Of a stretch of DNA of 64,000 nucleotides, positions 10,295-22,643 are shown piece after piece. The first letter of the stretch is position 1, and each line of letters opens with the position of its first letter. The stretch lies in the NCBI GenBank assembly GCA_013146195.2, contig CM028382.1, positions 118,123,023 to 118,187,022 on the forward strand, given 5' to 3'. This stretch comes from Codonopsis lanceolata. Its lineage: Eukaryota > Streptophyta > Magnoliopsida > Asterales > Campanulaceae. Below the pieces are notes generated by a model, which ran no database searches, was not told the DNA's origin, and worked only from the letters and a program-made list of their open reading frames with translations. A program made the translations under genes and the position numbers.

Positions 10295-13209
10295 CCCCAT
10301 GATAATGGAATGACCTTGCCCCCTCAAGGTAACGAAAACTTGGACATTGTGCATCACGGGAGGATGCGGTCGCATGGTAGGGGGACCATGCGACATGAGG
10401 TCCCGAATCTGTTTTCCCTGTTTTCTTTGCTTTTACGATTTTTGCTCCTAAACCCCTATCTAAAACCCTTTCTAAACTCCACCTAAACCTCCCTAACCCT
10501 CCTTACTTATGTCCTAACATCTCTAACAAGTTTTAAGAGTGGATTAAGAGGGCTTTAGTGATCAATTAAACCATAAAAATTAGATTTAAGGAGACCACAT
10601 CATGTTGACACTTGTCCTCGGTTTTAAACCAATATACACCACATTTGCGATTTTGACTCTCATTTCTCTCCCTCACTCTCCAAAAACGGGATTTCCTTTC
10701 CCTCAAGCTCTTCCATGGCTTCTTGAAGCATTCATCTTGGTCATTCTCCATGATCCTTCACCCATTTGCTCAAGCCACCTCCATAAGAAGTGTAGAGCTT
10801 AAAGAGTAGATCACTTTCAACCGAATAGTTTTCTTCCTTGCTTTCTTGGGTGTAGAATACAAGTAAGTTACTTCTTTTCTTCTTTGTTTTAGTTCTCATT
10901 GACCCTAAGGAAACAAAGCTTATGATGTATGAGGTCAATGAGGACACATAAATGCTTCTTATGTCTTCATCTTGTCTTTTGAGAGTATGAGCTTGTTAGA
11001 AGCATGTATAGGATGATTTCTTGCCTATCAATGATTGTAATACTCTTTCATCTTGTTTATTTAAGATTATAAACATATTTGAGACATGTATTATATATGT
11101 TGTTGGAGATGGTGCTATATGAGAATGCCCTAATTTGAGCCTATATGATGTGTTGTGAAGTTGTTATGTGTTCTATCCTCAAAATTGGAACCTATGATGA
11201 ATATGAATCACATTACAATGCCTTGATGAATTTATGACCTAGATGAACTTAGTAATGGCCTAGGTTGAGTTATGAAGCACATAGCTTCAACTACCCGAAA
11301 TTTGGAATTTTTAGTAAAGACTCAATGGAGTCGACTCTAGGGAAGATTTGAACATGTTAAACTCTAATTTCAGTCCCTACGAAGTTTGGACACCGTTTGG
11401 TCGAGTTTACTCAATTCTAAGTTGAGTTTAATTATGTGCATTTAAACCCGTTGTGATTATTTGGTTATGAGCAATTAATTGTCTCGACATGATTTATTGT
11501 AGAGATTAATACCCTACTTGGTCGGTCGAGTTCGCTCTTGTCGAATTCGATCATTATTTGGTCTTGACAAGTAAACATCTACTTGTGCATTGCATTAAGT
11601 CCAGCTGGCACTATTTGGTTTGATTTTTTTTATGTCAGGGTAGGACGATGCATCGCCTTCACGAATTGAGAGATTCGTGCTCGCTATGGATCGCCGTACC
11701 TGGGACCTCACACACCCCTCCATTGTAGGCCGCAATGGGGAAGTAGCCCCTTTGCCGTAACAATACGTGCGACAGGCTGCTATTAGCCGGCGGAGTTCGG
11801 TATATCGATGCGAAGTCACGAGCATCATAGTCATGATATTGGGTTAACAAACTTTATTGCAGGAGCTACGAAGCGGTCGTGCCTTTATCATATCCTACTT
11901 GTATGATTTTATTTCACGCACTTACGTGAATAATGTGCTAAGTGCTATATGAAGAACATGCGCCATAAATGTGATAAATGCCATGCTATAACATGAACAT
12001 GCATTTTTAGTAACTTACTAAGTCTTTCGACTTACCCTATTTGTTTGTTTTTATTTCCTTAGATCCGAGCCGAGGAGACGGTTCACGCTAGATTCGCCTT
12101 ACCCGCGTTTGGTTGCTAGCAAGCTAGAAGGTTGTTCTTTTGGTTTTGTAGCTAGACTTTTATTTTGGCAAGAACGATGGGAAGCAAGTAACTTAGACTT
12201 GACTTGGGATTTTGTTATTGTAGTATAACTTAATTACTTGAAACTTAAAATCTTTTGTATGCCGGCTTATATGTCGAGCTTGTATATATGTTAATGGTTC
12301 ACTATAGTTTCTTCCGCTTAACACTCTTTTATGATATTATTGTTGATGTTGTCTCCGGCATGTTGTGGCCGTTGAGGTTATTGTACACATGTGTTAAAAT
12401 TGTAGGAGTAGTTGTTGGGTTCCGGCTGTAATGTCGCCGATGACTTGTTTATTTTATGTTATATTCCGGCCAAGTGTAGCCGAGTTGTTATTTGTATGCA
12501 ATGTTGCGCCACATGAATTTTATAATCCTACTTGCGCATGCTTACTTGTGTTTATTTGGGGGGTCCGACTTGGGGTTTCGCATTGGAATCCGGGTCGGGG
12601 TGCCACATGTTCACTTCCTAGTCAAATACTAGGTGTAGCCGTGTATATGTAGTGAGTTGTCATTTCAATTTCAAATTTTCAATAATAGACTTGCTTTTGT
12701 TTTTTTGTTTTTTGTTTTAACTCAATGTGTTTTTGTTGAAATTATGATATTAAAAGTATTAAGTTATTTAAGTATTTAGTAGTATTAACTAAGTATTGAA
12801 TATTAAATAAGTATTAATTTTTATGATTTTAGATTATTTGGTGACATTTTATTAGTATATTTAAAGGTTTAAATTTATAATATTAAGAAAAATTATCAAA
12901 ATAAAAGTAATTATGCTTTAATTATAGGCTTCGTCTAGTCCCTGCCTAGACGCTAGGCCCTGGTCCGACTCCTGCTAAACGCCTAGCGATTTTTAGAACC
13001 TTGGGTAGGAATGGGTATGTCAGTAATTAATTGAGTTGGTGAGTTATTAATTGGGTTGAATAGAAAAGGGTCAAATGAGTAGTTAGGTGGGGTGTTGAGA
13101 GAGATGTGAGAAAATAGTGGGGTGTAGAGATAAATGAGGTGTAAAAATAGGGATTTGGGGTGTGGTTGTCCCCACCCTTTTGGGTTATTCACTCTTTTTT
13201 CCCTCAGTC
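10295..13209. other. Noncoding, probably retrotransposon-derived
   Basis: I find no protein with a recognisable domain. The segment 11590-12660 has the base composition and texture of a gypsy LTR or leader, but I could not place LTR ends, a primer site or a polypurine tract. A perfect 10-bp inverted repeat (GTCGCATGGT / ACCATGCGAC) lies near 10369-10394. A short GC-rich block at 12920-13000 (CTAGACGCTAGGC, CGCCTAGCG) resembles dispersed plant repeats. The rest is featureless. Confidence 0.35.
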
Positions 13210-14425
13210 CCAAGGGGAAAAAGAGCCCATTCCTCCAAATTGACCCCCATTTTCTTTTATTTTTTAATGACAAAAATACTCTTAATCATAAAGACTATTA
13301 TACCCTTACAGATGATAAGTAAACCTCATCCTCTTTTTTCTAAAACAAAAAAACCTCTAACTAAACCCCTGACTCAAAACAAACATACCCTCTTCTTCCC
13401 AACTCATTCTTCATCTTCTTCTTCCCAACTTATTATTCATCTTCTTCCTCCCAATTCATTCTTCTTCAAACCCTTCTTCCTCCTCCAAAAAATATATCTT
13501 CGTATTCCCAACCTATATTATTTTCCTTCGTATTTTACTTCTTTTGATCTCAAACCCTTATTCTTTTCCTTAAAACCTACAACCTTTAAAAAAAACCTAG
13601 GGATTCAACATTGGGTTTCAATAAATCAAGCATGGATGAAGAAAAAAAAAAACCAATAAGATGTGAAATGTTCAAAAAAATTCGGATCAGGGTCAAAATT
13701 TCAACATTGCTTGCATCATGAAATGTTCAAAAATTCCTTTTTTTCTTCAAAAAAATGTTTGCGTCGTGGAATGTTCGGACCTGGGTCACCGATTAAATTG
13801 CATTTGTTCGGTTGGCTTCAACCGAATATGTATAAACCATTCGGTGGAATGCAGTCGAGCATTTGCAATTTATTCGTCAGTTGGAACAAATTCACTTCGT
13901 TCGGTCCTGGACTGTCGAAAATTGAAGATTTGTTTGGCCTACCACATTCGAACATATTATATATGTTCGAGTGTGGTAGTCCGAATAGATCTCCAATTTT
14001 CGGCAGTCCAGGGCTGAACGATGTGCCCTAATTCCGAGTTTCATGCCCGATTTTTTTTTTCAAAATTGATAAAAAATAATTATCATTTTTTCAAAACTTT
14101 TACCTAAAACTATTTACAATCAACAAAACAACTAATCTAATTCATATCTCAACCCTAAAACTTTAGTGTTTGTTTTGTTGGGTGGGTTGTGTGCGTAAGA
14201 GAAGGAGGGGTTATACAGTTTTTGATGAGGGTGGTGGTAGAGAGGGGTGGTTTGTGTAGATATGGTGGGTTAGGAAGGGAGTTTGTGTAACATATAGGCT
14301 AAAAAAATTCAAAGGTCAAAATTGGTAATCAATGGGGGTACATAAAGAGTTTTGGAGTATTTTTAAATTTGAGGGAGGGTATACTTATAAAGGGGGTCAA
14401 CTTGGAGAAAGAAGGGGTCTATATA
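13210..14425. mobile_element. Foldback-like element F1 with long inverted repeats
   Basis: The left end (about 13217-13290, including CCTCCAAATTGACCCCC) is matched in reverse complement by the right end (about 14330-14425, CTCCAAGTTGACCCCC, then AAAAATACTC). The interior has TTCGG/CCGAA hairpins and C-rich or G-rich arms that create false proline/serine-rich open frames. No transposase is visible. The ends and target duplication are not resolved, so the class (foldback or MITE) is inferred from structure. Confidence 0.45.
13893..14022. repeat. Large imperfect palindrome inside F1
   Basis: Two arms of about 60 bp (13893-13954 and 13957-14022) are reverse complements with scattered mismatches. 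Shared blocks include TCCTGGACTGTCGAAAATTG against CAATTTTCGGCAGTCCAGG, and CTACCACATTCGAACATAT against ATATGTTCGAGTGTGGTAG. The centre is only a few bases, so the transcript or single strand would form a long hairpin. Confidence 0.85.
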
Positions 14426-14464
14426 GCGCGACTCGAGGAAAAAACTTAACGGTGGCGCTATATA
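14420..14464. repeat. Perfect 10-bp inverted repeat between F1 and F2
   Basis: TATATAGCGC (14420-14429) and GCGCTATATA (14455-14464) flank a 25-bp A-rich spacer. This sits exactly at the junction of the two foldback-like elements and may be their shared tip. Confidence 0.8.
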
Positions 14465-14473
14465 AACCGCTGT

Positions 14474-15466
14474 TATGTACCCCTAAAAATGCTAACTTCC
14501 TATTTTACCTTCTCTTCTTATAAACATACCCCCTCCTCCCTCCTTCCCTCCCTCTTTGTGCGGAACATTCCCCCTCCCCCTTCTTCTTCTTCTTCTGACC
14601 CAACCACCACCCCCATTGCCTTACCATCCTCCCTATCCATCGCTTCCCTCTCCTCTCTTCCTTATTCCCTCACTCTCATCCCTCCATCACACCACCCCCA
14701 CTGCCTCACGTTCTCCATCTCTGCCTAAACATTCCCACCCCCACCCCCACTCCTTTCTTCCCTCTCTTTTCTCCAATCAATGCTTGAAGCAAAAGAAAAA
14801 AATAAATTGTTAGTGTTCGGCCCTGGTTGCCCGAACAACACAATGTTGTTCGGCTAGGGCTAGCCGAACAACGTTGGTTAATTTTATTTTATTTTGGATT
14901 TACACTGTTCGGTCATTGTTGACTGAACAACTTAGTGTTGTTTGGTTAAGGCTAGCCGAATAACCTTGGGTAACTTTTTATTATTATTATTTACATTGTT
15001 CAGCTAACCATGACCAAACATTCAAAATCAATTTTTTTGTTGTTGTTATTTTACCCGTGTAATTGAGGAGAAGATTGGGAATAAAATGGGGGGGGGGAAA
15101 AGTCGAACATTCAAAAAAAAAATCAATGGAGTTTGGGAATGGTTCATGGAAGGAAGAGAAGAAGGAAAGAAAGGAGAGAAAGAAGGAGGAGAGGGAGTGC
15201 TCGAAAGAAATAAAAGAAGAACAAGGGAGAGTGGATGGGGAAGGTTACGCACAATTGGAGGGATGAGTAAGAGGGAAAAAGAAGGGATGAGAGGGAATGG
15301 AAGGAGAAGAAGAACAGTGAGGCAGTAGGGGTGGTGGCTGGTTGGGAAGAAGATGGGGGGAGGGGGAATGTTGCGCACAGAGAGGGATGGAAGGAGGGAT
15401 GAAGGGGTAAGTTTATAGGAAGAATGGGTACGATAGAAAGTTATCACTTTTAGGGGGTACTGTAGA
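14474..15466. mobile_element. Foldback-like element F2 with inverted repeats over 110 bp
   Basis: The left arm (14474-14583) and right arm (about 15335-15466) are reverse complements over more than 110 bp, including TGTGCGGAACATTCCCCCTC against the right-arm copy of the same block. The tip is GTACCCC followed by TAAAA. The loop carries 92-bp tandem repeats (14815-15015). The open frames in the arms are side effects of pyrimidine-rich sequence, not genes. A gypsy LTR starts at the next base, and I found no clear target duplication. Confidence 0.55.
14815..15015. repeat. Tandem repeat, unit about 92 bp, 2.2 copies
   Basis: Copies start at 14815, 14907 and 14998 (third partial). Each starts with GTTCGG or GTTCAG. 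The first has a near-perfect hairpin GTTCGGCTAG-GG-CTAGCCGAAC, and the second a decayed version, so the unit is itself palindromic. Confidence 0.8.
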
Positions 15467-16492
15467 CACCCCAATTTCGTACCCTTATTTGCAGCATTCC
15501 ATAAATGTTAAATCCAGTCAAAAGGACTAACGAACGTTAAATTTTATGAGGGTTCAAAACGTCAAAGGAAGAAACCGAAAAGGAAAAAGACAAACAATGA
15601 ACGACAGGGGGAAAGCGAAAATCTCCAAAGCACAAAACAGAAAATGGTGCAGCCCATAGCAGTTTTGGGCGTTGCCCACTACAAAAATGGGTGTTGCACC
15701 CAAAACTGTATTAGGTGGCGCCCATTTCTACTTCTTTCGTCTAATTTTTCCTTCTTTGGTACAACCTTTTCAACGTAGGGTACAACCAATTTAAGCACAA
15801 ATGCAAAATATTTTAGGCTTCCTTCGTGGTTAAGTCTGCTACTTCACTGTCTATAAATACAAGGCTCGCCTAGTGCATAAAAAGAGGGAAAAATCATAGA
15901 AAAGATTACGTAGTGAGAGTTCACAGTGAGAATTTCTGAGAGCTGTTAAGCTGCCAAAATTATTTTCCCCTTTGGTTGAGTGATCTCCTCCAAACATTTA
16001 TACCCACCGTCCAAATATAAACCTAATTCACCGATTAGGTTCCTACCTTAAACCCGACTTTAGAAAGCCATCAACACAATAGTTACACTTCTCGATTTCA
16101 GACACGACATCAGCTCAAAATCAACAAATACAAACAATTGCTCCGCCCGGATTGAGAGGTGAAAAACAACAAACACAACAGTCACGCAGCCCAATAATCG
16201 GCATGAAAAGCAACAAATACAGGCGGTTGCGCTGCCCAAATTTTGACAAAAAAGACTTTCTCTCCATGAGAGGATAGAATGAGCGCACCCTAAAGCCTAC
16301 CCAAGAAAAGTGGTCCCGGGTATAAATCCTCACGCTTCAAGAGGTAGGTACCTAAAGTTATTTTCATTTATGTTTAAAATAATATTATTACAGTAATATA
16401 ATGGCATAAAATATGTCGTTATTATAATCTAAATTTTATATGCTTTTATTGCAACTATAAAATGTAGCTGCTACAAGTTTTAATCTAAATAA

Positions 16493-16495
<3 letters not shown>

Positions 16496-16578
<83 letters not shown>
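16496..16578. repeat. Microsatellite (AT)n followed by (GA)n
   Basis: About 63 bp of AT dinucleotides followed by about 20 bp of GA dinucleotides, inside the gypsy LTR region. Confidence 0.95.
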
Positions 16579-16579
<1 letters not shown>

Positions 16580-16847
16580 CAAATTTAGCAGAAAACATAT
16601 TTTGAAACCGAAAGGGCGAGTTGGATGCTTAACCCCTTCCTAACTCGTAACTTAGCCTCCGAACCCTTTTATTATGGTTTTTTTTCTCTGTTTAACTCTA
16701 AAATAGAGGTGACGACTTTGTAAACACTTTTGAGTTTATAATGAGGTTGAGCGTATTCCATGCGCTTTGAAGTTTTGAAATCACCCGTTTTTTAGTAGTC
16801 GGGACAGGTTCAAAACGGGACACTCACTTTATTTATAGTCTAAATAT

Positions 16848-16850
<3 letters not shown>

Positions 16851-16904
<54 letters not shown>
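16851..16904. repeat. Microsatellite (AT)n
   Basis: An uninterrupted 54-bp AT tract inside the gypsy LTR region. It produces spurious isoleucine/tyrosine open frames on both strands. Confidence 0.95.
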
Positions 16905-16906
<2 letters not shown>

Positions 16907-17308
16907 GTGTGTATGTGCGTGTATGATCTGGAACAGTTGCTCTGCCCGATTTCAGACTCAGCAAGCAAGCAGTTGTCTCGCCCGGATCCCGAGGCGAAAA
17001 ACAACTATAAAAGGAGCAGCCACGTTGCCCGAAATCCAACAACATAAAAAAAAGACTTCTTTTCTCGGAAGGACAAGGGAAACACATCTAAAACCGCCTG
17101 GTAGGCTTAAGCCCAAGCATATCGGGTTCAGACACTCATGTTTTAGGAGGTAAGTTCTGTCCCCGTAGTTATTTATTATAATTTATAACTTAAATATAGA
17201 TATCTAAGTAAGTTTCCTTTTTGTTTACATTTTAATATATAAATAGTTAAAATGTAAACATTTAATTAGTTTTCTGTCTGTTTATATTTCAATATATAAA
17301 TAGTTAAG

Positions 17309-17506
17309 TGTTAAAATGAAGAAGAAATCTGTTACATAGCTTCTTCAAGGTCCTTTGTGCAATAGTTCATAAGTTCTAAACATCAGGGGTGTCGAGTGTT
17401 CTATTCCCATTGTATGTTAGTTATGTTAGTTATCATTAATGGCATTCTGGTATTTTCCTTTATGTCTTCTATTTACGGGGTTTAGCAGAATGTGTATTCA
17501 AAAGGG

Positions 17507-17598
<92 letters not shown>

Positions 17599-17680
17599 CT
17601 ATTGTATCTACTTACTTCTTTAATGAATTCTCAATCCAAGAAATACAAAATCTCTCTCTCTTTATCTTCATTTGTTAACA
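17309..17680 (+). repeat. 5' LTR of the copia element
   Basis: It begins TGTTAAAATGAAG and ends TTTGTTAACA. It contains an (AT)n tract of about 83 bp (17510-17592), which is also present but shorter in the 3' LTR. The primer site follows immediately. Confidence 0.95.
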
Positions 17681-17692
17681 TGGTATCAGAGC
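17681..17692 (+). promoter_or_regulatory. Primer-binding site, initiator tRNA-Met type
   Basis: TGGTATCAGAGC follows the 5' LTR with no spacer. It is complementary to the 3' end of plant initiator methionine tRNA, the usual copia primer. Confidence 0.95.
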
Positions 17693-17871
17693 CAAGTTGA
17701 AGAACTCATTAATTCTGAATGCTCGACTTCATTGATCCTGATTGCTCATCATCCTCTTGTCTGCCGATTGAAATATATCTATGAATCTTTCTTCATGATC
17801 TTCTGGTTCATCTCTTTCCCTTTCTCTTTATTATTCTATGATCTGTATCTTCTTCTCTTGGTTCTTTCAGT

Positions 17872-18924
17872 ATGACTAATCAATCCAGTTCCACATCTAC
17901 TAAAGAAGATAACAAAAACAAGAAACAAGAATCCGCTAGTAATACAGATGACTTTTATGACATTCCTGAATCCTCTTTCCAACTGCCTCCTGGATACCCT
18001 CTTTATCTTCATCCACAAGATCATCCAGGTATGACTCTTGTTTCTGACCTCCTTACTGACTCCAACTTTTCTCAAGGGAAATTAGCTATCACAATTGCCT
18101 TATCAGCCAAGAATAAACTTGGCATGATCAATGGCACTTTCAAGAAACCCCTACCTGATTCCAAATATTCAAATTCTTGGGATAGATGCAATTCTATGAC
18201 CATTTCTTGGCTACTTAATTCTGTCACCCCTGAAATTCGTCAAAGTATAGTCTACTTTCCCACATCTTGTGAAATGTGGGAAGATCTGATTACCAGGTAC
18301 TCTCAAAGTGATTCCACAAAGCTTTATCAAATTCGAAAAACCATAGCCCTTTGTACTCAAGGAACCTTGTCTATCAATGCTTATTTTACCAAGTTTAGAG
18401 GTCTATGGGATGAATTGCAAAATCTCCTTCCCTTACCAAATTGCATATGTGAGTGCAATTGTGGAGCTTCTAAATTTCGTGAGGATTATGATCATATATA
18501 CAAAATTACCCAATTCTTAATGGGACTGTCAGATTCTTACACAGATGTAAGAGGACAGATATTGAGAATGGTCCCCTTACCATCTTTAGCCAAGACTGTC
18601 TCCATACTCATTCAAGAAGAAAGTCAAAGGCAGTGTAATACCTCCTCTAATCAATCTGAATTCTCAACTGCCCTTCTTGGAAAGTTTGTCAACAAGAACA
18701 CTGGAACTAATACTACTTTGTCTGGCAAATTTGGAAATAACAATAGTGGTGGAAACAGATTCAATAAAGCTGGTCAGAATACTCTCAAGAACACTCAAAA
18801 CAATGGTACTATAGCCACTAAAGGGAAGTTTTTCTGTGACTTTTGTCATGGAGACTCACATACCAAAGAGAAATGCTTCTTCGTCCATGGCTTCCCAGAC
18901 TGGCATCCTCTATTTGGCACTTAA
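17872..18924 (+). CDS. Copia Gag polyprotein
   Basis: This 350-codon open frame encodes the capsid-like protein of the element. Residues about 60-260 match the plant copia Gag (UBN2-type) domain, with WDRCNSMTISWLLNSV and YFTKFRGLWDELQNLLPLP. Near the C-terminus there is a CCHC zinc knuckle, CDFCHGDSHTKEKC, for RNA binding. The start is the first ATG after the primer site. A TAA stop separates it from an in-frame protease frame that starts 15 bases later. In most copia elements gag and pol are fused, so this stop is probably a mutation, though read-through cannot be excluded from sequence. Confidence 0.85.
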   Translation: MTNQSSSTSTKEDNKNKKQESASNTDDFYDIPESSFQLPPGYPLYLHPQDHPGMTLVSDLLTDSNFSQGKLAITIALSAKNKLGMINGTFKKPLPDSKYSNSWDRCNSMTISWLLNSVTPEIRQSIVYFPTSCEMWEDLITRYSQSDSTKLYQIRKTIALCTQGTLSINAYFTKFRGLWDELQNLLPLPNCICECNCGASKFREDYDHIYKITQFLMGLSDSYTDVRGQILRMVPLPSLAKTVSILIQEESQRQCNTSSNQSEFSTALLGKFVNKNTGTNTTLSGKFGNNNSGGNRFNKAGQNTLKNTQNNGTIATKGKFFCDFCHGDSHTKEKCFFVHGFPDWHPLFGT

Positions 18925-18939
18925 CCTGACTTAACTAAG

Positions 18940-21900
18940 ATGCCAAAGAACAAAGCTAAAGGAAAAACCATCAATTCGGCAGCCTTGAAGGAGAATACCA
19001 GCAGCCACTTCACTGATGAGAAAGTTGCTGAGCTGCTTGCTTTGATCAACCCTAAGGCAAATAACATTGAAGTTGAATCACCACTGGAACTCAATGCAGA
19101 TCATATGGCAGGTAATTTTCTTAACACCAATAAATATGCTAATCCTTTGTGCTTATCTAACTACAAATCCAATCCCTTAGATTGGATCATTGATACTGGT
19201 GCTTCCCATCACATTACAAACTATTTTGCAAATCTCATTAATCCTATTCCTACACAATCTGTAATTCACTTGCCTAATGGAAAGAATTCCATTATTTAGG
19301 AAGTAGATATACTCAAGATAATCAATGTCTCATCACCTTTTCTAAATCTCTTTGTTACATTCAGGACCTATCCAAGAAAACTTCCAAGGTGATTGGTAAA
19401 CTTGATGAAGGACTGTATAAACTCCATCCTACTGAGCCCTATGTGGACATCAAAATGAACAACTCCAAAGTTGTCCACTCTAATTCTACCCTTCCTAGCA
19501 ATGACTTTTCTCATGTTGTAGATAATGAGATACATTTTAATTCTAATGCTAATGATCCTATGTACCTTTGGCATAAAAGACTTAGACATTTACCTTTATA
19601 TGCAATGAAATACATTGAGTCTCTATGCTTTCTAAATTTCAACAAATATAAAAACTTTTGTTGTGATATCTGTCATCTAGCCAGACAGACCAGAAAATCA
19701 TTTAACATTAGTAACTATATTAAATCTTCTCCTTTTGATCTTCTACATTGTGATGTATGGGGTCCTTATAAACATGCTACTTATGAAGGTTGCAATTCTT
19801 TCCTCACTATAGTAGATGACAATACTAGATCTACCTGGAACATTTTACTTAACTCCAAATCCAATGTTTGCAATAGTATGCAATCCTTCTTAATTATGAT
19901 CAACACTCAGTTCAATAATTCTGTTAAAGAAATCAGGTCTGACAATGGGACTGAATTCTTTAATAATTGCATGAATTATCTTCTGGACTCATTAGGTATT
20001 ATACATCAAAGTACCTGCATTGATACCCCTCAATAGAATGGCAGGGCAGAAAGAAAACATAGACATCTTTTAGAACTTGCCAGAGCCTTAAAATTCCAAG
20101 CCAATCTTCCTATACAATTCTGGGGAGACTGTCTTCTTACTGCAACTTATTTGATCAACAGGCTGCCTAATTCAGTGTTGAATTTTAAGACTCCTTTTGA
20201 AGACCTTTATGGAACCTCTCCCTCTTATAAACATCTCAAAACTATGGGTTGCCTTTGTTATGTGTCTACCTTTACCCACAATAGGGATAAATTTATGCCC
20301 AGATCCCAAAAATGTGTTTTCCTAGGCTATGCTTCATCTAAAAAGGCTTATAAGTGCTATAATATTATCACACACAAAATTCTTTTTAGCAGAGATGTAG
20401 AATTCTGTGAAAATGTATTTCCTTTCCAAGACAATAATGAATCTGATTCTAGTAATAACTTGTTATTTCCTAGTACAGAATCTGACACCTTTGTAGATGA
20501 TGACAATGATCAAAATACATCTGTCCAGAATAATATTCCTACTCAATCATCTGTCCCTAATATTGAGCAGCCTACAGACTTAACTGAAAAACATGTAGAT
20601 GTCCCTTTAACAACCAGACCAGTAAGAAATAAAAGTATTCCTACAAAATTTAAAGACTATACAGATTTGCCAACTCATCTTCAAGACCATACTGCTGGAT
20701 TTGTAAAAGGTACATCCCCTATCCTTTTAAAAACTTTTGTAACTTCAGTAAAGTTTCTGAAAACTACAAAATCTATTCTACTATGATTTCTGAAAATTGT
20801 GAACCTCAAAGCTTTGAGCAGGCTACAAAAGATCCTTTGTGGTGCCAAGCTATGGAAGATGAGCTTAGAGCTTTGGAGGTTAATAAAACCTGGACAGTTC
20901 AACATTTACCAGCAAACCATCACAAAGTTGGGTCAAAATGGATATTCGGAATCAAGTATAATGTTGATGGAAGTATTGATAAATACAAGGCCGGATTAGT
21001 TGCAAAAGGTTTTACTCAAGTAGAAGGATATGATTATTTTGAGACCTTTGCTCCTGTAGCAAATATGACATCAATCATAATTCTTCTCTGTATTGCTGCC
21101 TCAAAGAACTGGGAAATAAATCACATGGATGTTTCAAATGCTTTCCTTCATGGAGATTTGAAAGAAGAAGTTTTCATGGACCTACCTCCTGGCTACAGTC
21201 ACAACTTATCTCCTGACAATGGTCCTGTTGTATGCAAGCTTCATAAGTCTATATATGGCCTGAAGCAAGCCCCAAGACAGTGGTATGAAAAGCTTTCAAA
21301 CACCCTTATCCAATTTGGTTTCAATTCATCTCAGAATGACCATTCCCTATTTACTTTTAAATCTGAGAATGATATGGTCATCATCCTAGTATATGTGGAT
21401 GATCTCATTATCACTGGAACAGATAAAGAGCTAATTACTACTGTCAAAAACTATCTTCAGCCCAGATTTCCTATTAAGGATCTAGGAGAACTTAAGTATT
21501 TTCTTGGGATTGAAATTGCAAGAAATGCATCAGGAGTCTGTTTTCACCAAAAAAAAAATACAATGTGGATATCATTTCTGATTGTGGTCTTTTAGATGCT
21601 AAACCTAAGTCTACTCCTATCAAACATCATCACAAGCTAGCCTCTTCTGATGAATCTCTTCTTTCTAATCATGCTCCCTACAGAAGACTGATAGGAAGAT
21701 TAATCTATCTAACCATTACAAGGCCTGATATATCTTATGGAGTCCATATTCTTAGTCAGTTTATGGCTAAACATACAACTGAACAATGGAAGGCATGCTT
21801 AAGGCTTGTAAAATATCTCAAAGGAAGCTCAGGTCAGGGAATATTCTATCCAGTAAATAATCAACTCCATCTATCAGCCTACTGTGACTCAAATTGGGCT

Positions 21901-22392
21901 TCCTGTCCTATCACCAGAAAATCAATCACTGGTTTCTGTGTTTTTCTTGGGGATGCTCTTATATCCTGGAAAAGTAAAAAGCAAAACACAGTAAGCAGAT
22001 CCTCATCAGAAGCAGAATACAGGAGTATGTCTGACATTTGTTGTGAGTTAACTTGGCTTATGGCTGTTCTTAAAGATTTCCAGATTCATGTAGACAGACC
22101 TATTCCTCTACATTGTGACAACAAATCTGCTTTATACATTGCTGCCAATCATGTGTTCCATGAAAGAACCAAACACATAGATATAGACTGTCACATTATA
22201 AGAAATATGCTTCTGAAGAACCTGATTTCAACTGAGCATATTCCATCCCAATTGCAGCTTGCAGACCTGTTTACTAAAGCTCTTCCAAATCATCAATTTT
22301 CTGAGCTTTTTGGCAGGTTGCAAGTAAATAATTTAATCTTCCCATCCAACTTGAGAGGGGATGTTAAAATGAATAAGAAATCTATTACATAG
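18940..22392 (+). pseudogene. Copia Pol (protease, integrase, RT, RNase H), broken
   Basis: Domains in order: protease with WIIDTGASHHIT (about 19181-19216); GAG-pre-integrase with LWHKRLRHLP; integrase core with HCDVWGPYK, TIVDDNTRSTW and RSDNGTEF; reverse transcriptase (20783-21560) with YVDDLIITG; and RNase H with SRSSSEAEYRSM and ADLFTKAL. Lesions: a TAG at about 19297, where roughly 30 codons of the normal protease-to-integrase linker also seem to be deleted; a TAG at 20034 that replaces the second Q of the usual TPQQNGRAERK; a frameshift near 20690-20710; and another at a run of A at about 21550. The catalytic motifs survive but the polyprotein cannot be produced. Confidence 0.9.
22350..22361 (+). 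promoter_or_regulatory. Polypurine tract
   Basis: TTGAGAGGGGA lies directly before the 3' LTR, as expected for the primer of plus-strand cDNA synthesis. Confidence 0.8.
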
Positions 22393-22559
22393 CTTCTTCA
22401 AGGTCCTTTGTGCAATAGTTCAGAAGTTCTAAACATCAGGGGTGTCGAGTGTTCTATTCTCATTGTATGTTAGTTATGCTAGTTATCATTAAGGGTATTC
22501 TGGTATTTTCCCTTATGTCTTCTATTTACGGGGTTTAGCATAATGTGTATTCAAAAGGG

Positions 22560-22643
<84 letters not shown>

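Noticed and set aside
11595..11850. Overlapping minus-strand frames of 63-79 codons
   Set aside because: No recognisable motif, and they lie in probable LTR-derived DNA.
13162..13659. 165-codon open frame
   Set aside because: Low-complexity T/C-rich sequence in F1; no domain, and it contains many runs of the same base.
14489..14813. Proline/serine-rich open frames
   Set aside because: They come from the pyrimidine-rich arm of foldback-like element F2. The opposite arm (15046-15474) gives the same peptide-like pattern in reverse, which is expected of inverted repeats and not of genes.
17439..17678. Open frame with a long IYIYIY run
   Set aside because: Translation of the (AT)n microsatellite in the copia LTR. 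The same applies to frames at 16833-17087, 44085-44357 and 61061-61294.
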